Origin: Bacteroidales bacterium
Lineage (GTDB): Bacteria; Bacteroidota; Bacteroidia; Bacteroidales; Bacteroidaceae
NCBI GenBank assembly: GCA_004555245.1
Contig: SFIS01000035.1
Span: forward strand, 1-54,166
Reading direction: 5' to 3'
Length of the DNA: 54,166 nucleotides
The notes beneath the pieces are model-generated. The model made no database searches. It worked only from the letters and a program-made list of their open reading frames with translations, and was not told the DNA's origin. The position numbers and the translations under genes are program-made. Position 1 is the stretch's first letter; every line of letters begins with the position of its first letter. Of this stretch, positions 34,410 to 42,831 are shown one piece after another.

Positions 34410-35771
34410 ATGTACAGGACATACACCCACATCCTCGCTGCCATCATCCTCGCCCTCGTCATGCCATGCACGACGACGGCCGGAAGACAGAAGGCGAGGG
34501 TCACATGGCACAGCCCGGCACTCAAGACAGTGCTGGGCTGCACCATTTCATGCCCGGACAAGGCGGCAAGAGACGCCGAAGGGAAAAGCATGACGATAGT
34601 TTATCTCGAGAACCTCGCCTGCAGGAAAATCGGGAGATACTCTAACAAGAAGAACGTGAGATGGCTGCTGGACAAGGGATATAAGGTGATAGAGATTGAC
34701 TATCGCCACCACCCCAAAGCCACGGCACCGCATCTCAACGCCGACATCATGGCTCTGAACGACACGCTGGCGAAGGGACGGTTCGGCAATGAGACGGACA
34801 TCTCCGATTCAAGATGCTACATCCTGTTTGAAGGCTATCGCATAGAGCGCGACGTGAGTTACTGTCTCGACGACCCCACGGTGTATAACTACCCCGACTG
34901 TTACGCCACGCAGCCGGGCGACTCGCTATATATGGACATTGTCTATCCCGCCAACGCGGCGCACGGCGTGCCCGTCATCCTCTCCTTCTCCTACAGCAAC
35001 AGCTATGCAGGGACTGCGAACGAGGGATGCACCGAACGCTACAAACACCGCCGGATGTTTCTCGGATACACCCTCGCCATGTTCGACGACACCATTCTCG
35101 AAGGCTCGCCGGCAGCCGGAATGGCGTGGGCGATTGCCGACCACCCCAAATATTGCGACTGGGGTAGGGGAAATCCGAAGGGCGGCAGGCAGAAAGACTA
35201 TGGTGCTGTGGAGATTGCCGACGATGCCGCACGGAAGGTGCGGGCCGCCATAAGGACACTCCGGCACCTCGCCCCGGAGATGGGGATGAACGGCAAGGTG
35301 GCACTGTACGGATTCTCAAGAGGTTCGACAGCGGCATCGCTCGCCATCGGCGACAAACCCTTCGACGAATGGCTGACGACAGAGGGCAGCCGCTTTGACA
35401 GCGGTGAGACTGACATTCAGGCTGCCGTGCTCGGTCCCGGCATCTTCGACTACAGCCTCATGTCGAAATCAAGAAACGAATACCGCCACATCGACACATA
35501 CTGCCACACCACACCCGACGCACAGGCGGCATGGAACCGCCAGGGCGGGGCAAGAGCCATAAACGCCGCTGCAGCTCCGACACTGCTCTTCTTCAACACC
35601 GACGACGACCCGGAGTACAGCACTCAGGCAGAGCATCTCGTCAACCTGCTGCGGAAAACCGAAACCCCGCACACTCTGATGCAGGACTACGGCAAAGGGC
35701 ACTCAGTCCCTACATCGCCGGTACACATCAGCCGCATCTACAGCTTCCTGAAAGAGCACACATCGGATTAG
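34410..35771 (+). CDS. Secreted alpha/beta-hydrolase, probable pectin/sugar esterase
   Basis: 453 residues from the ATG at 34410 (signal peptide MYRTYTHILAAIILALVMPC); an ATG at 34329 would add a charged leader. The alpha/beta-hydrolase triad is visible: Ser at about 302 in LYGFSRGST (G-x-S-x-G), Asp at about 396 in LFFNTDDDPEY, and His at about 431 in YGKGHSVP. The N-terminal region has the strand-turn YKVIEIDYRHHPKATAP before the catalytic domain. Its place between two PL1 lyase genes suggests that it removes methyl or acetyl groups from pectin, like other alpha/beta-hydrolase esterases in Bacteroides pectin loci (inference). It does not carry GDSL or CE8 motifs. Confidence 0.78.
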   Translation: MYRTYTHILAAIILALVMPCTTTAGRQKARVTWHSPALKTVLGCTISCPDKAARDAEGKSMTIVYLENLACRKIGRYSNKKNVRWLLDKGYKVIEIDYRHHPKATAPHLNADIMALNDTLAKGRFGNETDISDSRCYILFEGYRIERDVSYCLDDPTVYNYPDCYATQPGDSLYMDIVYPANAAHGVPVILSFSYSNSYAGTANEGCTERYKHRRMFLGYTLAMFDDTILEGSPAAGMAWAIADHPKYCDWGRGNPKGGRQKDYGAVEIADDAARKVRAAIRTLRHLAPEMGMNGKVALYGFSRGSTAASLAIGDKPFDEWLTTEGSRFDSGETDIQAAVLGPGIFDYSLMSKSRNEYRHIDTYCHTTPDAQAAWNRQGGARAINAAAAPTLLFFNTDDDPEYSTQAEHLVNLLRKTETPHTLMQDYGKGHSVPTSPVHISRIYSFLKEHTSD

Positions 35772-36371
35772 CCCTGCCTGCCGCGCCTTTTCGCACGGCT
35801 ACAGTATGGCGGACATACGCCGGAAACACCCCAAATTCTCGACTAAATGGGCGAATATTGCACATTGCGGTAGCAGAAAGGCGTGCACAGCCTCAGTCAC
35901 ACAACTCTGCAAAAGAAGGTGGAAAATAGTCTGAAACAGGAGGAATGAGGGGGAGAAATCGTCTTTTTTATGGTAAAAATTGAATTATTATGAAACATTT
36001 TTCAAAAGAATATTGACTTAAAGCAAAAAAAATCACTAATTTTGCAAACGATTTCAAACAGCATCGCACACGCTGCAAGCTGTTCTGAACGATACGGAAA
36101 CACAAACAGACACCACATAATTTACCTTAAAGAAATTATCAACTAACTAACTTATTCGTCATTAATGTGAAATGAGAGGGGCTTTCGCAGCGGCATCAGT
36201 TGTCTTTCTGTGGGAGCCTCCTTCTCTAAGAAAAGAGGCGGTCTCGCACGTATATGTATCATAGCCCGCGCATATATATAATAATGTGTAGTCCTTCAGC
36301 CTCACCACCGCTACATCTTTCGCCTATACAGAAACCAAGCAACAACTATAGACCCATCATTAACGACAACT
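35772..36371 (+). promoter_or_regulatory. Intergenic region with promoter and long leader before the PL1-CE8 gene
   Basis: No supported coding frame in these 600 bases. A promoter fits at 36013-36044: TTG (36013-36015), 21 bases, TAATTTTG (36037-36044). Transcription from it would give a leader of about 320 bases. Within the leader, GAGCCTCCTTCTC (about 36214) can pair with GAAAAGAGGCGGTCTC. The sequence also contains a GCGCATATATATAATAATG tract. Confidence 0.5.
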
Positions 36372-39300
36372 ATGAAGAAACTCCTAACGCTTTTTTTCCT
36401 CGCCCTGGCAGCATGTCTTTCCGGGTTCGGTGATGTCTGCGCACAGCAACTCGCATTCCCTGGAGCCGACGGCTATGGCAAATATGTCACCGGCGGCCGC
36501 GGCGGCGAGGTCTGCTATGTCACACGCCTCGACGACTGTTCGGACGACAACCTCGTTCCCGGCACACTGCGCTGGGCTCTTCGTCACGACAACGGAGGCA
36601 AACCGCGCACTGTGCTCTTCAGCGTCTCCGGAACCATCTACCTCACATCGAAACTGAAGCTTCAATATCCGGACGTGTCCATTCTCGGACAGTCGGCACC
36701 CGGCGGCGGCATCTGCGTTGCCGGTTACAACATGTATATCTGCCGGAACAACGTCATCGTGCGCTATATCCGCTTCCGTGCGGGCGACATCCCCAACAGC
36801 TCGATGACAGGTCTTGACCTTGAGAATGCAGACAACGTCATCATCGACCATTGTTCCATGACATGGTCGATGGAAGAGTGTCTCACCGCCTACGACACGG
36901 ACTATACCACCATACAGTGGTGTATCATTGGCGAAGGTCTCTACAACTCGAAAAACTCGAAGGGATCCCGTGCCTACGCCACACAATGGGGTGGCGAACA
37001 CTCGACGATGCACCACTCCCTCATCACCAACTCGCACAGCCGTTCGCCGCGCTTCAACGGTGTACGTTCTGCGAGCACAAACAAGGGCGACCACGACTAC
37101 AAGGTGGATTCGGAGTTCGCAAACAATGTCGTGTATAACTGGAGCCAGTCCGGCAACCAGTATGGCGGAGAATATGCCCAATCAGTAGTTGAAGCTCCGG
37201 CGTGGGCAAAGAGCGACCCGGGCTACAACCGCGTCTATCTCTTCAACAACTACTATCGTCCCGGACCTTCGACAAAGAACGGCACGACTGGCGGCAGATA
37301 TTTCTGTGCGCCGTCGTCACCCTACGGCGAATGGTATCTCTCCGGCAACAAGTTCGAGACATCAAGCAAGTGGGCACCGTCAGCCACCATCTGGAGCGAC
37401 AGCGAGCTGCAGAAGGTCAACGCCGACAACACCTATGGTGCCGTGGCAGGCAACAGCAGCCGCGCCATCAACCTGACAGGCACAAATGCCTCGACATATA
37501 TCATGACCTCCGTGCCGTACGCACTGAGCGGCATGACATACGAACCGGCAGATGCTGCATACCAGAAGGTGGTGAGCCAGGCCGGTGCCTCACTGCCACG
37601 ATATGACGAGGTTGACCGCCGTCTGCTTGACGAGGCGGCAGGAAAGCGAGACCCGCTTTATGCCGGACCGTCTATTCCGACAGACCCCGGTATCATTGAT
37701 TCGCCGGACGACATACGCCTCTCTGAACACGACATATACATGGCTGACGGAGAGATATACACAAACTACCCCTTCCTCGGAATGAGAGACGGCGACAAAT
37801 ATGCCGTTGACACCGACGGCGACGGCATGCCGGACGCATACGAGACAGCAAAGGGTCTGAACCCGAACAACGCTGCCGACGGAGCGGCAATGGCTGGCAA
37901 CGGCTATACAAACCTCGAGAACTATCTCAACGGCATCGCCGACGGGACAATCAACAAGTCAGACTACGAGACCAGCGCATACCCCGTCGTACCCGGTCTG
38001 CCTGCAACAGTCAACGTATCGTACGCTGACGGCGTGCAGAGCCCGACAAGCGCAAGCCTCGGCACAGCCGTCACGCTCCCCGCCGCAACGTCAGCGGGAA
38101 ACAAGGTGAGCGGATGGATAGGGCAAACAGGATATTACGAGGCGGGAAAGGCATACGTCTTCACTGCTGACATCACGCTGACACCGGTCATCTCGGTGAG
38201 CTTCGCCGGCACTGACGAGCAAGAGGTGTTCACCACTATCAACGGCACTGTGGCACTGCCCGTGCTGCAAAAAGACGGCTACACCTTCGACGGATGGAGC
38301 GACGGGACGACGACATACGAGGGCGGCAAGAGCTATCCGTTCGCTTCAACAGTTGTCCTCACACCCCTCTTCACGAAAGTCAGCGGACCGTCGGGCAGCG
38401 GCACCGCCACTGTGACATGGCCGTGCGAAGGCTCTTTCGACGCAAAGGGGATACAGAACCCGCAGGGGCTTTTCGCTGCCACGACAATAACACTCGGCTC
38501 GAAACTCACTGCCGTCTCGAAGACAGACAAACTGACACCCAAGACAACTTTCGCCGGCGTACAGCCTGCCGAACAGATTGAAGAACCCGACACAGACAAC
38601 ATGATCGAGATTCTGCTGCAGCCTGTAGGAGGTATCAAGTTCAAGCCGACAAACATCTCGTTCCTTGGAATGCGCTTCGGCACCGGCGGCGGACTGACAG
38701 ACATCTCGACAGTGGTCGGCGGGACAGAGACAAAGCATAAGGAAGGAATAAAATTCGTGCGTGACTCTGAAAATAATGTCAACAACAAGGCGGAGACCTA
38801 CTCGACGGACATCAACGGTGTCGGACTGACCGACCAGCCCATACGCATCCGTCTCTATGTCTATAGTCTCGGCAATACAAAGCAAGTTGGTTTTAATAAT
38901 ATAGTTGTTACTGGTGAGTGGGAAGGTACGGCAGAAGAGACTGAGAAATTCTCTTTCTCTGCAAGTGCCTCTCCCACATCAGCCGGAACGGTGAGCCAGA
39001 CACCGGAAGGCAACGCCTTCGAGAGCGGCACGGAGGTGACGCTCACCGCCAAGCCTAACGCCGGCTATCTCTTCGTCAACTGGACCGACGCCGGCGGCAA
39101 CGTGCTCGGAACGGCGACAACACTGAATGTGACAGTGAAAGCCAACACGTCTGTCACCGCCAACTTCAAGTCGGAGGCAGACTATGCCGGCATCTTCCAA
39201 AACTGTGCGCCGTACGACGCTGCGGTAGATGATATCAACGGACTGAAACTCGCACTGAAGGCAGCAGCGGCACGCACGGACAAGACCGCGCGCTACCGCA

Positions 39301-40487
39301 TCTTCATGCACAACGGCATATACGACTTCGGCACCACGGCAATGACAGCAGTGGTTGAGAACACCTCTCTCATCGGTGAGAGCATGGACGGCGTGCTGAT
39401 CATGAACAATCCGGGTGTCGTCACGTCAAACTATCAGCTGCTGACACCGGTGCTCTTCATCGACCAGAACCAGAACAACGTGTATATGCAGGACCTCACC
39501 ATACGCCAGGCCCGCGACTGGGACGCGAAGAAATCGCAGGGGCAGGCCATCGCACTGCGCCAGCGTGGCAATCGCGCGACATACAAGAACGTGGCGATGC
39601 AGGGCGTGCAGGACACCTACTATCTTAACAAGGCTGACGCCTCGGCATATTTTGAAGACTGCCGTCTCGCCGGAGAGGTTGACTTCATCTATGGCGACGG
39701 AACGATGTTCTTCCAGAACTGCGTGCTGCAGCCGGTGTCCGCAGCAGCTTGCATCACGGCATCCAACGCCCAGACAGGATATAAGGGCATTGTGTTCAGA
39801 GACTGCAGCATCGAGCGACGTGACGATGCGAAGGACGCAGTGACAGGCTACGCCCTCGGCCGTCCGTGGGGCGATTCGCCGGCTGTCACATACATCAACA
39901 CGACGATGAAGGTGCAGCCGCTCGCAGCAGGATGGAAAGGCATGACAACGGAACTTGTGGTGCGATTCCATGAATACGGTTCAAAGGATGCTGACGGCAA
40001 CAGCCTCGACCTCTCTTCTCGTTCAATCTCAGCATGCTCGCCTGCAACAGGATCAGACAATCCAGTCATCACCGCCGACGAGGCAGCGCAATATACAGTG
40101 GAGAATGTCTTAAGCGGATGGAATCCCGCAGCCAATGCGGCGCAGCTGATACCTTCTACGCCGAAGGTCAACGGCGGGACGCTGACGTGGGACGCCGTAG
40201 CGGGAGCATTGGGCTATGCCGTGGTGAAGAACGGGAAGGTGGCTGCTCTGACAACCCAGACAGCCTACACCATCGACGACGCGTCGGCAGCCTATGCGAT
40301 ACGTGTCGCCAACGATATGGGCGGATTGAGCGCACCGTCGGCAGCGACATCGACCGGCATAGAAGACGTCACACTCGACGGCGACAGCGCATCGGATGCC
40401 AGGATGTACAACGTCGCAGGGCAGAGAGTGTCTGCCTCTGCCAAGGGTGTGATTATCGTCAACGGAAAGAAATACATACGCAGATAG
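36372..40487 (+). CDS. PL1 pectate lyase - CE8 pectin methylesterase fusion, secreted
   Basis: 1371 residues with a signal peptide (MKKLLTLFFLALAACLSGFG). The PL1 domain starts at about 28 (AFPGADGYGKYVTGGRGGEV) and shows VSILGQSAPGGGICVAGYNM, DHCSMTWSMEECLTAYDTDY and HSRSPRFNGVRS. A DTDGDGMPDAYETAKGLNPN linker is at about 480. Two Flg_new/InlB-like repeats follow (about 540-690), then beta-rich modules and another InlB-like repeat (KPNAGYLFVNWTDAGG). The CE8 domain spans about 938-1210: TIRQARDWDAKKSQGQAIAL, VQDTYYL, GEVDFIYGDG with the catalytic aspartate, and ALGRPWGDS with the conserved Arg-Pro-Trp. The protein ends with an FN3-like segment and the tail MYNVAGQRVSASAKGVIIVN. One polypeptide can thus demethylate pectin and then cleave the product by beta-elimination. 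A convergent terminator follows at 40533-40573. Confidence 0.93.
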   Translation: MKKLLTLFFLALAACLSGFGDVCAQQLAFPGADGYGKYVTGGRGGEVCYVTRLDDCSDDNLVPGTLRWALRHDNGGKPRTVLFSVSGTIYLTSKLKLQYPDVSILGQSAPGGGICVAGYNMYICRNNVIVRYIRFRAGDIPNSSMTGLDLENADNVIIDHCSMTWSMEECLTAYDTDYTTIQWCIIGEGLYNSKNSKGSRAYATQWGGEHSTMHHSLITNSHSRSPRFNGVRSASTNKGDHDYKVDSEFANNVVYNWSQSGNQYGGEYAQSVVEAPAWAKSDPGYNRVYLFNNYYRPGPSTKNGTTGGRYFCAPSSPYGEWYLSGNKFETSSKWAPSATIWSDSELQKVNADNTYGAVAGNSSRAINLTGTNASTYIMTSVPYALSGMTYEPADAAYQKVVSQAGASLPRYDEVDRRLLDEAAGKRDPLYAGPSIPTDPGIIDSPDDIRLSEHDIYMADGEIYTNYPFLGMRDGDKYAVDTDGDGMPDAYETAKGLNPNNAADGAAMAGNGYTNLENYLNGIADGTINKSDYETSAYPVVPGLPATVNVSYADGVQSPTSASLGTAVTLPAATSAGNKVSGWIGQTGYYEAGKAYVFTADITLTPVISVSFAGTDEQEVFTTINGTVALPVLQKDGYTFDGWSDGTTTYEGGKSYPFASTVVLTPLFTKVSGPSGSGTATVTWPCEGSFDAKGIQNPQGLFAATTITLGSKLTAVSKTDKLTPKTTFAGVQPAEQIEEPDTDNMIEILLQPVGGIKFKPTNISFLGMRFGTGGGLTDISTVVGGTETKHKEGIKFVRDSENNVNNKAETYSTDINGVGLTDQPIRIRLYVYSLGNTKQVGFNNIVVTGEWEGTAEETEKFSFSASASPTSAGTVSQTPEGNAFESGTEVTLTAKPNAGYLFVNWTDAGGNVLGTATTLNVTVKANTSVTANFKSEADYAGIFQNCAPYDAAVDDINGLKLALKAAAARTDKTARYRIFMHNGIYDFGTTAMTAVVENTSLIGESMDGVLIMNNPGVVTSNYQLLTPVLFIDQNQNNVYMQDLTIRQARDWDAKKSQGQAIALRQRGNRATYKNVAMQGVQDTYYLNKADASAYFEDCRLAGEVDFIYGDGTMFFQNCVLQPVSAAACITASNAQTGYKGIVFRDCSIERRDDAKDAVTGYALGRPWGDSPAVTYINTTMKVQPLAAGWKGMTTELVVRFHEYGSKDADGNSLDLSSRSISACSPATGSDNPVITADEAAQYTVENVLSGWNPAANAAQLIPSTPKVNGGTLTWDAVAGALGYAVVKNGKVAALTTQTAYTIDDASAAYAIRVANDMGGLSAPSAATSTGIEDVTLDGDSASDARMYNVAGQRVSASAKGVIIVNGKKYIRR

Positions 40488-40532
40488 GAAAGAGCTGCGC
40501 AGACATACAAACCCTGCACAAGGGAAACGAGA

Positions 40533-40573
40533 AAGGGTGTGCCGTACGTCATACAGACTGTCGGCACACCCTT
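40533..40573. terminator. Bidirectional terminator between PL1-CE8 and DUF3108 genes
   Basis: AAGGGTGTGCCG (40533-40544) and CGGCACACCCTT (40562-40573) form a perfect 12-bp stem between converging genes. Confidence 0.75.
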
Positions 40574-40621
40574 ATGTGTTTGGATGTTATGTGGTGCAGC
40601 ACAATGTGCTGCGGCATGATG

Positions 40622-41375
40622 TCATGGTGCGACGCATCCCTTCATCGACTTGAGGTAGGCTTTCGCGGAACCGAATTTCAGGAAGAGGTCGAGGCGTATG
40701 GGTATGTGCCGCTTGTCGTCGGTGACGAAGAAGCGCACAATCTCTTTCTCCTCGTCGCCTTCGCCCTCGATGTATGATAGTTCGAGACACTTGTATTTCA
40801 CGCCGTCTTCGGCTTTCACCGTCGATTTGCCTCGGTATCTGAGGCGTGCCGTCTGCACGCCGTTGCCGTCAGCGATGGGGAAGAGTATGGTCCGTCCGGG
40901 TTTCCAGCCGTCGGTGGAGAAGTTGCGTGCGCGGAGGAAGACGGAGAGCATGTCGTAGATGTTCTGCTTCGAGCTGTGCCGCTTCTGCTTTCGTTCGCCG
41001 CCAGCCGTCAGCTCTTTCATCGTCACGTGGCAGCCGTCTTTGTATTCGTAGAAGAGTTCATCGACATAGTATCGTTTCCCCTCGTCGGCTCCCTTGCGGT
41101 AGTAGAGGGGGATGAGGTCGCGTGTGGTATAGCAGAGCAGGGTGTCGCGCAGACGGAAGTATTTGTCGATTTTCGCACTGCTCCTTGTGGTGAGGGCGCA
41201 GCGGTAGGCTTTCTTCCCGGCATAGTTGCCTTCTGTCGTTTTCATTGTCGCTGTCCATCTTGTATTCGAGTGTCTCGCCGCCTTTGAAGGCGGTGTTTTT
41301 CAGCGGCTGTTGTGCCTTTGCCGGCAATGCCGCGGCGATGGCGATGGCGATGGTGAGTATGATGCGTGTCATCAT
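40622..41375 (-). pseudogene. DUF3108 protein gene, apparently disrupted by a small internal deletion
   Basis: The start at 41375 gives a signal peptide (MMTRIILTIAIAIAAALPAK) and the DUF3108 opening FKGGETLEYKM. The frame then passes into unrelated codons and ends. The rest of the domain is in another frame: TMKTTEGNYAGKKAYRCALT, then DKYFRLRDTLLCYT and YVDELFYEYKDG, ending IRLDLFLKFGSAKAYLKSMK. Family members have an aromatic-rich strand of about 13 residues ending in GSA between EYK(M) and the TMK-like segment. Here EYKMD is joined almost directly to ATMKTT, so roughly 40 bases, not a multiple of three, seem to be missing near 41240-41250. Function of the family is unknown; it is an exported protein. 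Confidence 0.75.
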
Positions 41376-41409
41376 GAGAACAGTGTTATGTGGTGGGTTG
41401 TAATTTACT

Positions 41410-41765
41410 CAAAAAAATTTGCGCCTTATTGTTTTTTACGACAACAGAGACACAATGGCAACACTTGCGTACTCAGAAACATTTGTCGTTGTCTTTGTTG
41501 TCGTTCAAAGAAAAAAACTTGCGCCTTATTAATTTTTACGACAACAGAGACAACAATGACAACGTTCTGCTTACTATAAGCACATGTTGTCTGTTGACAA
41601 CAACAAAAACAACTTTTACCAGCCTAAAGGCTGGTTGCCACTTGAGACTTGTTGACGAGTTTTTTTGCTTGCTTTTTTTACGATAACAGAGACTACAATG
41701 GCAACACTTACGCTGTCAGAAACATTTGTCGTTGTCTTTGTTGTATGTCACGAGGTGACATCAGT
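41410..41765 (-). repeat. Composite repeat copy E (expanded)
   Basis: The core hairpin in reverse orientation is at 41618-41635, with TGTCTGTTGACAACAACAAA before it and GACTTGTTGACGAGTTTTTT after it. Two related 68-base blocks flank it (41438-41504 and 41679-41747, ACAGAGAC...ATTTGTCGTTGTCTTTGTTG). A further AACTTGCGCCTTATT segment is duplicated (about 41418 and 41517). The block ends in ATGTCAC-GAG-GTGACAT (41745-41761), which touches the stop codon of the next gene. Confidence 0.8.
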
Positions 41766-42831
41766 TGTCGCCGGTCTTTGCCATGATGAGTATTGTAGAG
41801 AGCAGCAGCTGCTGTTCTGAGATGAATCTGAAGCCGTCGGTGCCGTCGTCGGTGCCCCATGAGTTCTTGCAGATGAAATATCTCTTTCGCTTTTGCGCCT
41901 TGCCGTGTGTTTCGGGTGCGTAGGCGATGCCTACGATGGCCATGCAGTGGTCGTCGGTCAGTATGTGCCGTTCGAGCAGCCTCTGGCGTTCGTTCTGTAT
42001 GGCATTGAAATATTCGGAGCTGTCAGCCGTGTAGTCAAGGCGGCGGTCGGGTGCTGTTGCGAGTTTCATGCTGCCTTCCCATGCCACGGGATGTCTGTCG
42101 GCGAGCGACCTGACGACGAGACGTAGCAGTTCCTCTGCCCGGATGTTGCGTGCGGTGTGCATCCGTGTGTTGTCTCTCGCCTCGATGATGTTCTGTGTGC
42201 CGAAGGGGTGGTGGGTAAACGAGGTGTAGGCCTCCCATTCGTCGGGCAGGCAGACGCTGTGCGCGAACTCTAACGGCGTGTATTCGGCGCGGTACATGAA
42301 GACGTTGTGCGGGGCGGGCCCTATCTCCCGGTCGAGTGTCTCCTCTATGCTCTGCCGTGTTGTCGCGAGCCCTTTCTGCTGTGCTGACAAGGTCATCGCC
42401 GTCTCGCTGACAGCGCGTGCGAGGCGCGCCGAGGGCATGGGGTCGGCATGGTAGCTGTCCCATGCCACGATGCCGTAGGTCTGCATGAGGCGCATCGCCT
42501 CGGGCAGTATGCCGCGCATCGTGACGCGGCGCTGTGTGAGGTAGGTCATCTCGGCCTGTTCTATAAGGCTGTGGCGGACGAGCCAGAGGGGCGAGAGATT
42601 GACAGAATCGCCCATGGCGAGGCGGTCGCTCTCTATCGTGGCAAGCATGGCGTATAACCAGCACAGTGCCGACAGCCCCTGACTCTTCACCGGGGTGGTG
42701 GGGAGCAAGGTCTCCACCGTGAAGCTATCGGGGACAGCCGACACTGTGTGCAGGGTGTCATCATTATGAGAGACCTGTCTGCACCCTGCGGTGAGGGCGA
42801 CAGACAGGATGAGAACGAGAAGTCGGTGCAT
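41761..42831 (-). CDS. C1B (PepC/bleomycin hydrolase-like) cysteine peptidase lipoprotein
   Basis: 356 residues. The N-terminus MHRLLVLILSVALTAGC is a lipoprotein signal with Cys17 as the lipidated residue. The papain-fold C1B active site is present: Gln51 and Cys57 in PVKSQGLSALCWLYAML, His at about 290 in DDHCMAIVGIAY, Asn at about 321 in YFICKNSWGTDDG. The long insertion between Cys and His (LSPLWLVRHSLIEQAEM and the following helices) is that of aminopeptidase C/bleomycin hydrolase, but this copy is exported whereas those are usually cytoplasmic. Its ATG overlaps the stop of the upstream CoA-transferase gene (TAATG), implying translational coupling. Its stop codon touches a repeat hairpin. 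Confidence 0.85.
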   Translation of the reverse strand: MHRLLVLILSVALTAGCRQVSHNDDTLHTVSAVPDSFTVETLLPTTPVKSQGLSALCWLYAMLATIESDRLAMGDSVNLSPLWLVRHSLIEQAEMTYLTQRRVTMRGILPEAMRLMQTYGIVAWDSYHADPMPSARLARAVSETAMTLSAQQKGLATTRQSIEETLDREIGPAPHNVFMYRAEYTPLEFAHSVCLPDEWEAYTSFTHHPFGTQNIIEARDNTRMHTARNIRAEELLRLVVRSLADRHPVAWEGSMKLATAPDRRLDYTADSSEYFNAIQNERQRLLERHILTDDHCMAIVGIAYAPETHGKAQKRKRYFICKNSWGTDDGTDGFRFISEQQLLLSTILIMAKTGDN

